NCBI GenBank assembly: GCA_964058805.1
Contig: CAXKVV010001599.1
Location: 1-32,235, forward strand
Source: Schoenoplectus triqueter
Lineage: Eukaryota; Streptophyta; Magnoliopsida; Poales; Cyperaceae
Direction of reading: 5' to 3'
Length of the DNA stretch: 32,235 nucleotides
Below the pieces are notes generated by a model. The model made no database searches, was not told the DNA's origin, and saw only the letters and a program-made list of their open reading frames with translations. Every line of letters begins with the position of its first letter. Positions within the stretch are counted from its first letter, which is position 1. Made by a program: the position numbers and the translations under genes. Positions 12,130 to 21,822 of the stretch are shown here, piece by piece.

Positions 12130-12334
12130 AGTCTAATAGTAGAGTTATAGACTTCATGTTCTTAGATTTTTAGGATTTTAGGTTTTAGAATTTAGAAATA
12201 GGATTTTAGGATTTAGAATTTCGAATTAGGTTTTAAAATAGAATTTTAGGATTTAGAAATATGTTTTATAATAGAGGTTTATTATATTATTATTATTGTT
12301 ATTATTGTTATTACTATTAGCATATTATCATCTT

Positions 12335-12394
<60 letters not shown>

Positions 12395-12503
12395 TCTTTC
12401 ATCATATTCATTATTATCACTGATATTTGAGATATTTGATCTTATTCTTTCCGATTGGATTTTATTTCTAGCCTACTCTAATTTATTTGGGATTAAAGGC
12501 TTT
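12130..12503 (+). repeat. LINE 3' region with degenerate TTTTAGGA repeats and an ATT microsatellite
   Basis: After the last coding remnant come about 130 bp of variants of GGATTTTAGG/TTTTAGAATTT, then TTATTA/TTGTTA runs and an uninterrupted (TTA)n of about 50 bp at 12344-12393. The TTTAGG-like words resemble plant telomere repeats only loosely; the setting is an ordinary LINE 3' untranslated region. Confidence 0.8.
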
Positions 12504-12515
12504 GTTGTTGTTGTT

Positions 12516-12534
12516 ATAAGCTATTACAATCTAA
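12516..12534 (+). repeat. Right target-site duplication of the RTE LINE
   Basis: An identical copy of the 19 bp at 8873-8891, directly after the (TTG)n tail. Confidence 0.92.
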
Positions 12535-12571
12535 TAATTGTCCTATAATCAAAATCCTACATCCGCCCCTG

Positions 12572-13156
12572 GGTGAAAGGGCGCTTGGACAACATCCTAA
12601 CGGCACGAGTTTGAACCCCTTTCATGGGACTTCGCTCCAGAATTTATTTTACCAATTAAAATATTAAATGATGTGCAACAGATCTTCTACGGCGAACTTT
12701 AAAAATTGAATATGTATAATAAAACCGTATGAAACTGAGTTCATAATATTCTGACTGCGGACACCCCCACCACATACGTATATGCGATTTATAAGGCCGC
12801 ATTTAAAAATATTAAATTTCATTGATCGCTGATTATAATATATGAAAATTTATTATTATTAAATTAAAAACATTAATCGTTGATATGACATTCTACCATG
12901 AAAGCTCACCATTCTATAGATGGTAGACGATTTTTTTTCTACATTGTTGATCCTTTCAAGCTCCATCATTTTTCACAATTTATTCAAGTTTATTGAATGT
13001 CCAATAGTCCGTTAACTTTGAGCCTTATTTGTAATTTATATTATTTTCTGAATAAATTCAGCTCAGCTAGAATTTTCATCTACATATGAAACATCACTGG
13101 ACAAGACCAACTCATACCTCAATTGAGAGCTCATGTGCTCCACGAGATGGAATTTT
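12572..13156. other. Intergenic spacer between LINE/MITE and MULE
   Basis: No gene is recognisable. A stretch at 12590-12625 contains GAGTTTGAACCCC, which resembles a tRNA B box, but there is no convincing A box. The rest is AT-rich unique-looking sequence. Confidence 0.5.
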
Positions 13157-13362
13157 GGAAGAATTTCATAAAGGGTCAAAAAAAAAATTTATCAAAAGGG
13201 ACCAATCACCTCCTAAAAATTTCACAAAGGGCCAATGACACAAGTATTACTTGCGCTCCTAAGAGTTTCACTCATTTCAAGGCACTCATTGCTAGCTTTT
13301 GCAGTTATGGGGCCCAACAATCGTTAACCAATCTTAGGAGCGCAAGCAATAGTTGCGCCCTT
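13157..13362 (+). repeat. Left terminal inverted repeat of the MULE
   Basis: It pairs with about 16578-16787. The outer 110 bp align almost base for base with small gaps. The inner half keeps TTTTGCAG, TGGG(G)CCCA and the second dyad GGAGCGCAAG...GTTGCGCCC at 13337-13360. Confidence 0.85.
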
Positions 13363-13455
13363 AAGGGATTCCAATCCGTGACTTGTGGGCCCCATATTCC
13401 CCAGAAAACCCTAATTTCACATTTCTCTCCCAAAAACTCACATACACAATGTTGA

Positions 13456-15840
13456 TTGTTAGTTTTTACACCGGAGAATCTATTCAAAATGGGCCGTATG
13501 GTGTTTATTACTCAAAAAAAAACTATCGGTAATTTTACGATGCATACTGACATAACCCTCGCTGAATTGGAGACCGAGCTCTATCGGTGGAAGAGAATTT
13601 CTAGTTCAACACATGGTTTAGAGATATCGGCGAGGTTCAATGTCGGATTATAACTCACTCCTCTAGTAATGTTCTATACTGAGTTATAACTTTTGAGTAA
13701 TGATACTTGAAGACTTATGGTTAACCATTCGGTCCAACCGGGTACTTTTATAATGGTTGAATTATATGTTGAGCTTAAAGCCCATTGGAATACACCAAAT
13801 AAAGATTTTGCGAGTGGTAGTCGGGGTCATGAAACCCCAAACACATATGTTGAGCCAATATAAAGTACAATGCCCGATGCATCATTTGGTACAAATAGAA
13901 ATCAATCGGTCCCAGAAGAAGAAAATAATATTGAGGATTTGGAATTTAATACTGGATTGAATGACATTAATTTGGAGGAACGTGTTGAGAAGTTAGTAAG
14001 CCAAGATACAACTCCAATTGGCAACACATGTGATAATGACTGTATCATGACTATGGATTTCATATATTTTGAAGATCCGAATTATAATTCGGAAGAGAAA
14101 TTGCATGAGACCATGACATCATGGTCATTAAGAGTCCGATCGGATTAATACAAGATAAGGTACTCATGAATGTGTTATGTCGGAGGATAGATTGGAGCAT
14201 CCGCACTTAATGTCCGCATTCATGGCTTCTTTAATCCGAGAAAGTGTAAAAGGCAATGTTCGATTTACTATAAAAGATATCAAGGTTGCCATTGAGCAGA
14301 GATATATTTTCAAGACACCCTACTTGAAGTGTTGGCAGACAAAGGAGGTCACAATCGCACAATTATTCGGAGGATGAATACAAGCTTATGGTTTAATCAT
14401 GCCATTACTCCATGCTATACAAAGAACAAATCCAGATACAGTAATTGAGTGGTTTATCGCGTCGATAAATGATCCTAATGAAAGATTATTCCAAGCAGTG
14501 TGCTGGGCATACGACCCGACAATAGAGGCTTTCAAACACTACAAACCCGTCATAGGAATTGTTGGTACACATTTATCTGGAAGGTATAAGGGGAAGATGT
14601 TAATTGCATGTGGCTTCGATGCGGAAGATCAGTTGGTGCCCCTTGCATTCGCCTTGGTTGACACCGAGAATAACAAATCTTAGGAGGATTTTATGAAATT
14701 TGTGCGTAGGAAAGTGGTTGGATCACGAGTTGTGACGGTACTCTCATATCGTCACAAGAGTATTTTATGGATTTTCAGTTAGCCAGACTTAGGATGGAGT
14801 ACCTAAGATGGATAGGCCTTCCATCGATATTGTTCAAGGCACATATGTCAAAATTTCACAAAAGAATTTAGGAATAAAAAGTTGACAACAATTTTGAGGC
14901 AAGCAATGAAATAAAATTAAAAGAATAAATTTCTCATGAGGCTCGGCTGTATTCGCGAAAAATGCCCCGACGCGACAATATGGCTTGAGGATATTGGTAG
15001 GGACTCTAATGATGTCGATAGAAATAACCGACCACGATATAATTTATGGGCTCTTTCATTCGATGAAGGAGGTCATAGATTGAACATAATGACAATAAAT
15101 GGACTAGAGTCCCTTAATAATGTTTTCAAAGAAGCACGTGAGTTACCCGTAACTTCGCTTGTCGAAATAACATTTTACAAGTCGGTAAAATATTTTGCTG
15201 AGAGAATGACAAATGCTGAAACAATGATTCAACAAGGATTCTTCTTCTCCCCTAAAATTCAAGCCCTATTGGAGGAGAGGAGGTTAAGGGGAAATACACA
15301 TACGGTGAGAGTGTACCAGAATGAGCGAAAATATGAGGCTCAAACGGGTCAAAGATTTATGGGTAACAGAATTAAAGAAAACTGAATACATACGGTTCGA
15401 ATGGAAGTGCCCGAGGTACATGTACTTATAAAAAACCGTAACTAATAGGTATGCCTTATTCTCATATCTTAACATGTTGTGCGCAAGGGGCCATAAGTAG
15501 TAACGGATATGTAGTTCTTTTTTATCGTGTTAATGAGTTGCTGACAACGTGGGCACACAAATTTGAGTCCTTTGGTAATTCTGACACTTGGTCTGAAATC
15601 TGGTGACCTAAACTAGTACCAAACCCTACAAAGTATGCTGTTAAGAAGGACCGACGTCAGCATTTAAGGATTCAGAATGAAATGGATGAAGAGAATACAC
15701 ACCAAATATATACTTGTGGGCGATGCAAACAACCAGGACACAACAGACACACATGCACTACACCCCTCAACAACGAAGATAATACTATACTAATTTTGTG
15801 TCAAATTAATAATTATGACTTCCATCACTCATTTACGGTT
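13456..15840 (+). pseudogene. mudrA-like MULE transposase, several frameshifts and stops
   Basis: Fragments follow family order. An N-terminal segment at 13456-13653 contains DITLAELETELYRW. An acidic linker follows at 13870-14148. The HPHLMSAFMASLIRE segment lies at 14177-14377. The transposase core at 14399-14683 includes YKPVIGIVGTHLSGRYKGK and LVPLAFALVDTENNKS. A late transposase part at 14936-15384 includes NGLESLNNVFKEAREL and FYKSVKYFAERM. A CCHC zinc knuckle CGRCKQPGHNRHTC lies at 15715-15756 in another frame. The first catalytic aspartate expected in the DGTHL box is valine (IVGTHL; codon 14561-14563). TGA at 14375 and TAG at 14681 replace tryptophans. The SWIM-type zinc finger expected near 15400-15580 is not readable. 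Confidence 0.88.
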
Positions 15841-15976
15841 TAAAATTTTATTAACACAGGTAATTAGTACGGGGTTGGTCCTCAAGAAGATGAAGTTTGA
15901 TCTATTAAAAATTACATGTGTTATGTTATTTTTTTTTCTATATCAGTCTATTAAATATTGTGTGTATTTTTTTTTA

Positions 15977-16268
15977 TACAACTTGATGTAGGATTAAATG
16001 TACTATTTTATGAAACTTGATGTAGAATTAAATGTACTATTTTATGAAACTTGATGTAGGATTAAATGTACTATTTTATGAAACTTAATGTAGGATTAAA
16101 TGTACTATTTTATGGAGTTTGATGTAGGATTAAATGTACTATTTTATGGAGTTTGATGTAGGATTAACTGTACTATTTTATGCAGCTTAATGTATGATTA
16201 AATATATTTTTTATGGAGTTTAATTTAGGATTAAATATATTTTTTTTATGAAGTATAATGTATGATCT
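15977..16268 (+). repeat. 34-bp minisatellite, about 8 copies
   Basis: The unit is close to AAACTTGATGTAGGATTAAA followed by TGTACTATTTTATG. The first five or six copies are nearly identical; later ones diverge and change length by a base or two (GAGTTTAATTTAGG..., AAGTATAATGTATG...). The decay gradient runs toward the MULE's right end. It is non-coding and sits between the CCHC remnant and the right terminal inverted repeat. Confidence 0.9.
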
Positions 16269-16431
16269 TTTATTAAGTTCAATTGTAAGATTAAATAAAT
16301 ATATTTTATTATTGAGATCTTCTTTAAAAAAGAAGTTAAACAAATATAAACTAAGGGCACAAATAATAGTTATGCCCCAACATTGAGGGCACAACTATTA
16401 CTTGCGCCCCTAAGTATTAAAAAATATGGAA

Positions 16432-16513
16432 GGGGTAGGGGGTTCGAACTCACGACCTCTCCCAAACTCAGCGTCTCAAATCCAACCCCCTCTGTCGCTA
16501 GACCATTATTATT
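16432..16513 (-). repeat. tRNA-derived SINE-head-like segment
   Basis: On the minus strand there is an A-box-like TGGTCTAGCGA (16505-16495) and, about 45 nt downstream, a B-box-like GAGTTCGAACC (16450-16440) preceded by AGGTCGT. Spacing and sequence fit a polymerase III split promoter as in plant SINEs. The arms do not fold into a good tRNA (the T stem does not pair) and no tail or target duplication was found, so it is a decayed tRNA-like block rather than a tRNA gene. Confidence 0.35.
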
Positions 16514-16577
16514 TCTCATAACATACGAGATAAATATTCTACTTATACATAACTTGTATCGGAACAAAAATAAGCTC

Positions 16578-16787
16578 GGAGGCGTAACTATTACTTGTGC
16601 CCTTATGAACAGTCAACACATACTGGGCCCACAGCTGCAAAAGCTGGGCAGATACGCCTGAGAATCAGTGAAAGCCTTAGGGGCGCAAGTAATACTTGCG
16701 TCCTTGGCCCTTTGTGAAATTTTCCGGAGGTGATTGGCCCCTTCTGGAAAAAAAATTATTTATTTGGCCCTTTATGAAAATTTTCCC
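16578..16787 (-). repeat. Right terminal inverted repeat of the MULE
   Basis: The inverted partner of 13157-13362. It carries dyads at 16578-16602 and 16681-16702. Two more dyads lie just inside, at 16355-16378 and 16387-16410, so the motif continues beyond the inverted repeat. Confidence 0.85.
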
Positions 16788-16833
16788 ATAATTTTTTCTT
16801 AAAATATTTTGAATAGTACTTTATTTTTATCAA

Positions 16834-17880
16834 ATGTCACGCTCTGAACTTATTTTCACAAAAATCCATGGGAAAGAGACCAATCTGACCTCGCGCTTTC
16901 AAAGTGTATTTTTCATGCCCGATAGCTGACCGCATCCAACCAACATTGAAGGGCGCAAGCCCAGCTCACACCTTTCAGTTCAAACTTGAAGGGTGCAAGT
17001 TTGGCTCATGTCCTTCAATTGAGCTAGCAGATAGGTATTTTCGTAAGGTTTCCATATTGTATTTAAACATCCAAATCGGAATTTTCTATCAAAAGTTATA
17101 ATCGTTTAAAGATCAAATTTTTAACTCATCAGTACAGATTTAGAAGTTCTTCAACCCACTACTCATTATATATAAAAAATAATTAAAATTATATTTATAT
17201 ATTTAATTAAAGACTTAAATATAACTTTATTTATTTATATATATAAATAGTTAAAATTAATTAAAATTAGATTTAAAATTATCTTTATGTTTTTAATTAA
17301 AAATTAAATATAAGTTTAGTTATTTATATATGTAAATAATTAAAATTATATTTCAAATTATAATTAAAATTATAACCTATCAATAATGAAATGTAAATGT
17401 AAATATAATTAATAGCTAATCAGATATTTAAAAATATAAATGTAATTTTAATTAATTTTAATTATATATATATATATAAATAACTAAAATTATATTTAAA
17501 TTTTTAATTAAAAATATGAATATAATTTTAATTATTTATTATATATAAAGAGTAGTGGGATGAAGAATTTCTAAATCTATACTGATGAGCTGAAAATTTG
17601 ATTTTTAAACGGTTATAACTTTTGATATGAAACTCCAATAAGAACGTTTAAATACAATATGGAAATCTCATGAAAAAGTCTATCTGCTAGCTCAATTGAA
17701 GGGCGTGAGCCGAGCTGGCACCCTTCAAGTCTGAACTGAAGAATGCGAGCTGGGTTTGCGCCCTTCAATATTGGTTGGACGCGGTCAGCTATCCGACATG
17801 AAAAATATACTTTGAAGGGCGTGAGCTCGGGTTGCGTCTTTCCCATGACTCTCTGTAAAAATAAGTTCAGGACATGACCC
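16834..17880. mobile_element. 1.05-kb fold-back (long inverted repeat) element, likely MULE-derived
   Basis: The left arm (16834 to about 17270) and right arm (about 17440-17880) are inverted copies. Shared landmarks are CTGAACTTATTTT, CATGGGAAAG, GATAGCTGACCGC, GAGCTAGCAGATAG, TTTAAACATCC/TTTAAACGTTC and CCCACTACTC. Short open frames exist in each arm (16904-17101 plus; 17613-17936 minus) and are mirror images of each other, so they are not genes. The right flank ends in CCCTTTAAAAAAAATTCTCC, which resembles the adjacent MULE's terminus. The left end abuts the MULE's right end and lacks that terminus. Confidence 0.8.
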
Positions 17881-18100
17881 TTAACGAAAATATTATGGTG
17901 GTACCGACCCTTTAAAAAAAATTCTCCACGAGACAATACTCTTCAGAATTCTGGAGCTGCACATACACATTTGTATTCATCTTCAAATGAGGATTGATAA
18001 TTAGAAATAAAACAAAATTAAAATCTATAAACTCAGTGGCGAATTTTCATATTTTTTAAACGAGATTTTAATTTATTGAATGAGATTTTAATTTAATGAG

Positions 18101-18133
18101 ATTCAATATTCTCATTAAATGAGAATATTGAAT
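18101..18133. repeat. 33-bp palindrome
   Basis: Arms ATTCAATATTCTCATT and AATGAGAATATTGAAT pair perfectly over 16 bp around a single A. It lies in a cluster of GAGATTTTAATTTATTGAAT-like words (18060-18165) that repeat directly and inverted. Confidence 0.85.
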
Positions 18134-18203
18134 GAGATTTTAATTTATTAAAAGAGATTCAATATTCTCCATTTATTTTTTTAACTATAGCTATTATTTT
18201 GAT

Positions 18204-18743
18204 AAAATTTATATTAACATTATTCAATTTTCAATAACTATATGTATTTAAATCCCATAAATTTTATATAATAATTTATTAATGAACCCTATTCTGTTGT
18301 GAAATATTTTATTGTATAAATTTAATAATTTCTTAAATTTTTTAGAGATCGAATGCTAACTGAATTTGTATCTTTTAAGTATTATAAAAGTAACAAATAA
18401 ATAATCTAATTCTTGTAACTTCTTTTCAGGAGAAATATTTTATAAAATTATTTCTCTGTTTAAATTTCTTCTTAAAATTTATATTAATATTATTCAATTT
18501 TCAATAACTATATGTATTTAAATCCCATAAATTTTATATAATATTTTATTAATGAACCCCATTCTGTTGTGAAATATTTTATTGTATAAATTTAATAATT
18601 TCTTAAATTTTTAGAGATCGAATGCTAACTGAATTTGTATCTTTTAAGTATTATAAAAGTAACAAATAAATAATCTAATTCTTGTAACTTCTTTTCAGGA
18701 GAAATATTTTATAAAATTATTTCTCTGTTTAAATTTCTTCTTA
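18204..18743 (+). repeat. 270-bp tandem duplication
   Basis: Two head-to-tail copies, about 18204-18473 and 18474-18743. They differ by a few bases (ACATTATTC/ATATTATTC, ATAATTTATT/ATATTTTATT, CCCTATTCTG/CCCCATTCTG) and one T in a T-run. Both contain GAGATCGAATGCTAACTGAA and TCTTTTCAGGAGAAATAT. No coding potential is seen. The near identity points to a recent duplication. Confidence 0.93.
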
Positions 18744-20689
18744 AAAAGGCAATTATATAGTTATTTTAGATTCTTATTTAAATTAATTTTGCTTTCAGAA
18801 TTTTGACCTAGGAAAAAAATTATATTATAGTGCAATAATTTTGGCATAGGCTAGATGATTAATATATATTGAGTTTTGATATGCATCTCAGGTATAGATA
18901 TAGTATACCAGACATATATTGTTGTTTTAGTATGTGTGGGTGTGTGTAACTAGTTGCCCATCTTCCGGCTGGTCAAGGACCTCTATTTATAGACGGATCC
19001 TTTCAACTGGGGGTCAACGATGAATGATGAGAAGCGCTCTGACACGATTACTGGTTGTCGTTGACTTATGGGAGAGATAGATGAACTTGCTGGGCTGGTA
19101 CTTAGCATTAGGCTCAATATACATGGTCCTATCAAGTTTTATTTTTTTAGATAATTTAATAAAAAAATAGTTTTTAGATAATTTAGTAAAATAAATTTGT
19201 GGACATTTTGATTTTTTGAACTAATTTTAATTATAAAAATATAATATTATATAAATGAATATATTTTTTTAATTGAATAGAATATAAATTAATATTAACC
19301 CTATTCAAAAACTTTAGGCTCCGTCACGATCCTGTCAGGACCGCCACTACATAAACTATCGCTTTTATCACATCTTATTCTATTTTACGTACTTTCTGAA
19401 AGTTCAAAATAAATTAATATTTTTATATTTTCTCTTCAGATATTGGTTGTGTCAGGATTTTTTGTTCGGAATTTTTTTAAGGATAGGATTAATTATTTTC
19501 AGTTCGAAAGGATAAAGTATGTATATTTGAAGAGTGAATTTTATATGATTTTTGAAATGAGAGAATGGTCAATCTTGTACTAAACGAAATACAGATGAAA
19601 CTTCTCAAATTATAGTTTATGCTCCTCTTAATAAAAAATAAAGAACCAAAATAAGGTGTACTCGTATTTTACTATATTGCTTTTCTGAGTATTTACTGTT
19701 TAATGATCATTATTTCATGCTAGGGTAGTCTTCCACGCTTTGCTGCAGAATAAAATCACTACGTACAATAATAAATTTGTAATTTCATTGAATATAAATA
19801 TTTAAAAGTAAAGATCTATTTACATTAGTTGAAAGTAAATTATGATTATAAAATAATATTGGACTTTTCCATGAATAAATATTAAAAAAATATGGAAGTA
19901 AGTAATATAAATGTGAGACTTCTCAATTCATTATTTTGTTGAGTTAAAATATGTTATCTGAATGTTAACTTTTTAGTGGTTTAAAAAACACATGTCGTCT
20001 TGCCCCAAATATATATTCTTCAAGCCGTAATGTATAAGTTAGGTCAATTTATCTATATATTACATTATTTTTAAAACGATTTACTTCTAAAATTAATAAT
20101 CGGATTAAAAAAATATATTGCTTCTTATTGACCAACACAGTTTTTCAACTATCATGAATTAAACATTTATAACAGAAGAATTATATAATCACACGCGCCT
20201 CCAACTTTTTCTTTTGAGTAATTCTAGAGTATATCCTACTTTTATTTTATTGTACATCTAATGTTTATGATGTATTTAAAAAATATTGCTCAAATAAAAA
20301 AAATTAAATCATAGATGCATTTTTAATGACTTAAATAGAATATATATCAATTTTTAGTTAATTTGAATAAGATTTTGTCTGTCATCATACAATTTTAAAA
20401 TTTCAACAATAAAGTTTTAATGATATTATAATTAATGACTAATTAATCTCTAAATTATTTTAAATTTGATACATATTATATCCAAATCATTAAGAATATA
20501 CTTATAATTTTGGGTTGAATGTACACTAAAATATTTTTGTATGTTAAAAGGATAGTTTATTATTTACCAAGACACATATCAGACATAACTCACAACAAGT
20601 ACGAGGTGAAATCAACAGATTTGTTTTTGGTAAATAAAATAAAAGAAAAAGAAAAATGGTATGAGTATTCTGTTTTCCTGCGGTAATAG
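18744..20689. other. AT-rich gene-free stretch
   Basis: I see no gene, RNA or clear transposon boundary. A more GC-balanced island at 18940-19120 includes CTCTATTTATAGACG, which resembles a TATA context, but has no reading frame behind it. GGCTCCGTCACG at 19318 resembles a hAT-type terminus with no partner found. Confidence 0.5.
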
Positions 20690-21490
20690 TCTGTATCGAG
20701 TTTTAACCAAGCTTTTGTAACTTCTTGATGCTTATAGAATCACTCAACACATTTGTGTCATGTGTTCTCGATGATAGCATATATCGGAAGTTATATGGTG
20801 AGCCTGAACATATTGTTCAGTAATTCTAAATCATTATTTGTCATTATACCCCCACCGATTGAGACCTCCATCTAGATATTGTGTATATCTTTCTTAATGC
20901 AACGCAGCCACTTAATCTGGAGTTAATTCCTCATAATAAAATTTCTCGGCTGACACTTGTTCAGTTGTCACAGATGCAGCGATTTGATTATTGTGGTTTC
21001 TGTTATTTTGTATCCTTCTATTGAATGCTTATTCTGTTGGCACAGATGCAGCATTCATTGAGAGATTTGCTTGAATGATTCCTGTCTTTTTTATATACTT
21101 ATGGGATGCCGACCTAATGTTGTTAAATTTTTTCAAAAATTTCTCATACCTCCATGACTTCTTATGTCTTACAGCCAATTTAAAAAAAGTCTTTATTTTT
21201 TTCATATGACAGTCATTATACACATTTTGTGCAACGTGTTGAGTACAAAAATGATGAACAATCATGTCTGCTGATTCCTGCCATCTAAAATCTGATTTCT
21301 CAAAAACTGTCCTTATACCCAGATGTTGATATGAGATAATGATATTTTACCAGGATCAACAATATCTTTACGCAACCACTGCATGAACCAATCTCAGTTA
21401 GCTGCACTTTCCTCGTCTGCTATCACAGCAAATGCAAGTGATAATAATTATTGCTTCACATCATAAGTATATGCCATAAATAGTGTTGTA
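20690..21490 (-). pseudogene. Second MULE transposase relic
   Basis: Reading the minus strand from 21490: YDVKQ, then LLSLAFAVIADEESAAN, a stop, and DWFMQWLRKDIVDPGKI, the MULE core after the GTHL box. Next is the open stretch 21265-21029 with VHHFCTQHVAQNVYNDC and FFKLAVRHKK. Further on are RYTQYLDGG and AIIENT, stop, HKCVE, stop, FYKHQEV, which aligns with LVEITFYKSVKYFAERM of the first MULE. Stops at conserved tryptophan sites (for example TGA at 21396-21394) and frameshifts make it dead. No terminal inverted repeats were found. Confidence 0.7.
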
Positions 21491-21822
21491 CTTAACAATT
21501 TCTTTTATTTTGTTATTTTGTAAAATATATTTTAATTTAATAAGTTTCTTTGAGATATTTGTAGGATCCTATGAAAAGCTCTAAGGAATACAAATATCAA
21601 TGATCAAGACTTATGGAGCAGTTTTCTTGAAGACATAGGATCATAAAAAATATATTTGTAAAATTTAAAATCCTTACTTTCTGAGTCTTTTTACAATAAA
21701 TTAGGGTTTCTACTACAGAAAACTGTTATAATGGTTCCCCAATTGTTATAATATTTTTTTCATTACACTCTCATAATTCTTTAAGTTTTCTGAAGGCAGA
21801 AACTACACTGAATTAACAGAGT
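21491..21822. other. Repeat-like flank left of the putative long LTR
   Basis: Non-coding. It contains GTTATAAT at 21725 and 21745, the second in AATTGTTATAATA and the first followed by GGTTCC. The sequence right of the putative LTR has the same words (GTTATAACGGTTCC at 27496). This suggests that the two flanks belonged to one older element. Confidence 0.35.

Larger units (their letters stand above)
8892..12515 (+). mobile_element. Full-length RTE-type LINE (3.6 kb), inactive
   Basis: This is a non-LTR retrotransposon delimited by a perfect 19-bp target-site duplication. It has a 5' leader with three 66-bp repeats, one long reading frame (apurinic endonuclease, then reverse transcriptase), a 3' region of about 390 bp with GATTTTAGG-like and ATT repeats, and the terminal TAAAGGCTTTGTTGTTGTTGTT typical of plant RTE elements in place of poly(A). 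Length and order fit a complete RTE copy. It is dead through many stops and at least one frameshift. It lies inside a hAT-like MITE. Confidence 0.9.
8534..12571. mobile_element. hAT-like MITE split by a LINE insertion
   Basis: The left end reads CAGGGGCGGCTGTCCCCTAG at 8534. The right end, read from the minus strand at 12571, starts CAGGGGCGGATGTAGGATTT. They share CAGGGGCGGnTGT and, after a small gap, GATTTTGA. With the LINE and one target duplication removed, the element would be about 395 bp (8534-8891 plus 12535-12571), AT-rich and non-coding. The flanking 8-mers GTTCATAT and GGTGAAAG agree poorly, so the host duplication is not shown. Pairing of the two ends is an inference from inverted similarity. 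Confidence 0.5.
13157..16787 (+). mobile_element. Mutator-like DNA transposon (MULE), 3.6 kb, inactive
   Basis: The ends are long imperfect inverted repeats of about 210 bp. The left arm begins GGAAGAATTTCATAAAGGGT (13157). The right arm, read from 16787 on the minus strand, begins GGGAAAATTTTCATAAAGGG. Both continue through CCAATCACCTCC and TTTCACAAAGGGCCAA. Between them lies a plus-strand mudrA-like gene with transposase and CCHC remains. Mutator elements make 9-bp duplications; the flanks TGGAATTTT and ATAATTTTT agree only partly, so that evidence is weak. The interior 3' part also holds a 34-bp minisatellite and a tRNA-like block. Confidence 0.85.

Noticed and set aside
12118..12260. TTTTAGGA runs as an interstitial telomere
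   Set aside because: The period is irregular, the words are not TTTAGGG, and they sit in the 3' region of a delimited LINE.
12590..12640. B-box-like GAGTTTGAACCCC as a tRNA or SINE
   Set aside because: No matching A box at tRNA spacing, no tail and no duplication.
15715..15756. CCHC knuckle as a retroviral-type gag
   Set aside because: It follows mudrA transposase fragments inside MULE ends; mudrA proteins carry such a knuckle.
17613..17936. 107-codon minus-strand open frame
   Set aside because: Its mirror copy lies at 16904-17101 in the other fold-back arm; the similarity is from the inverted repeat, not from a gene family.
18940..19120. TATA-like CTCTATTTATAGACG island as a promoter
   Set aside because: No reading frame, repeat end or RNA gene follows; a chance match in AT-rich DNA is likely.
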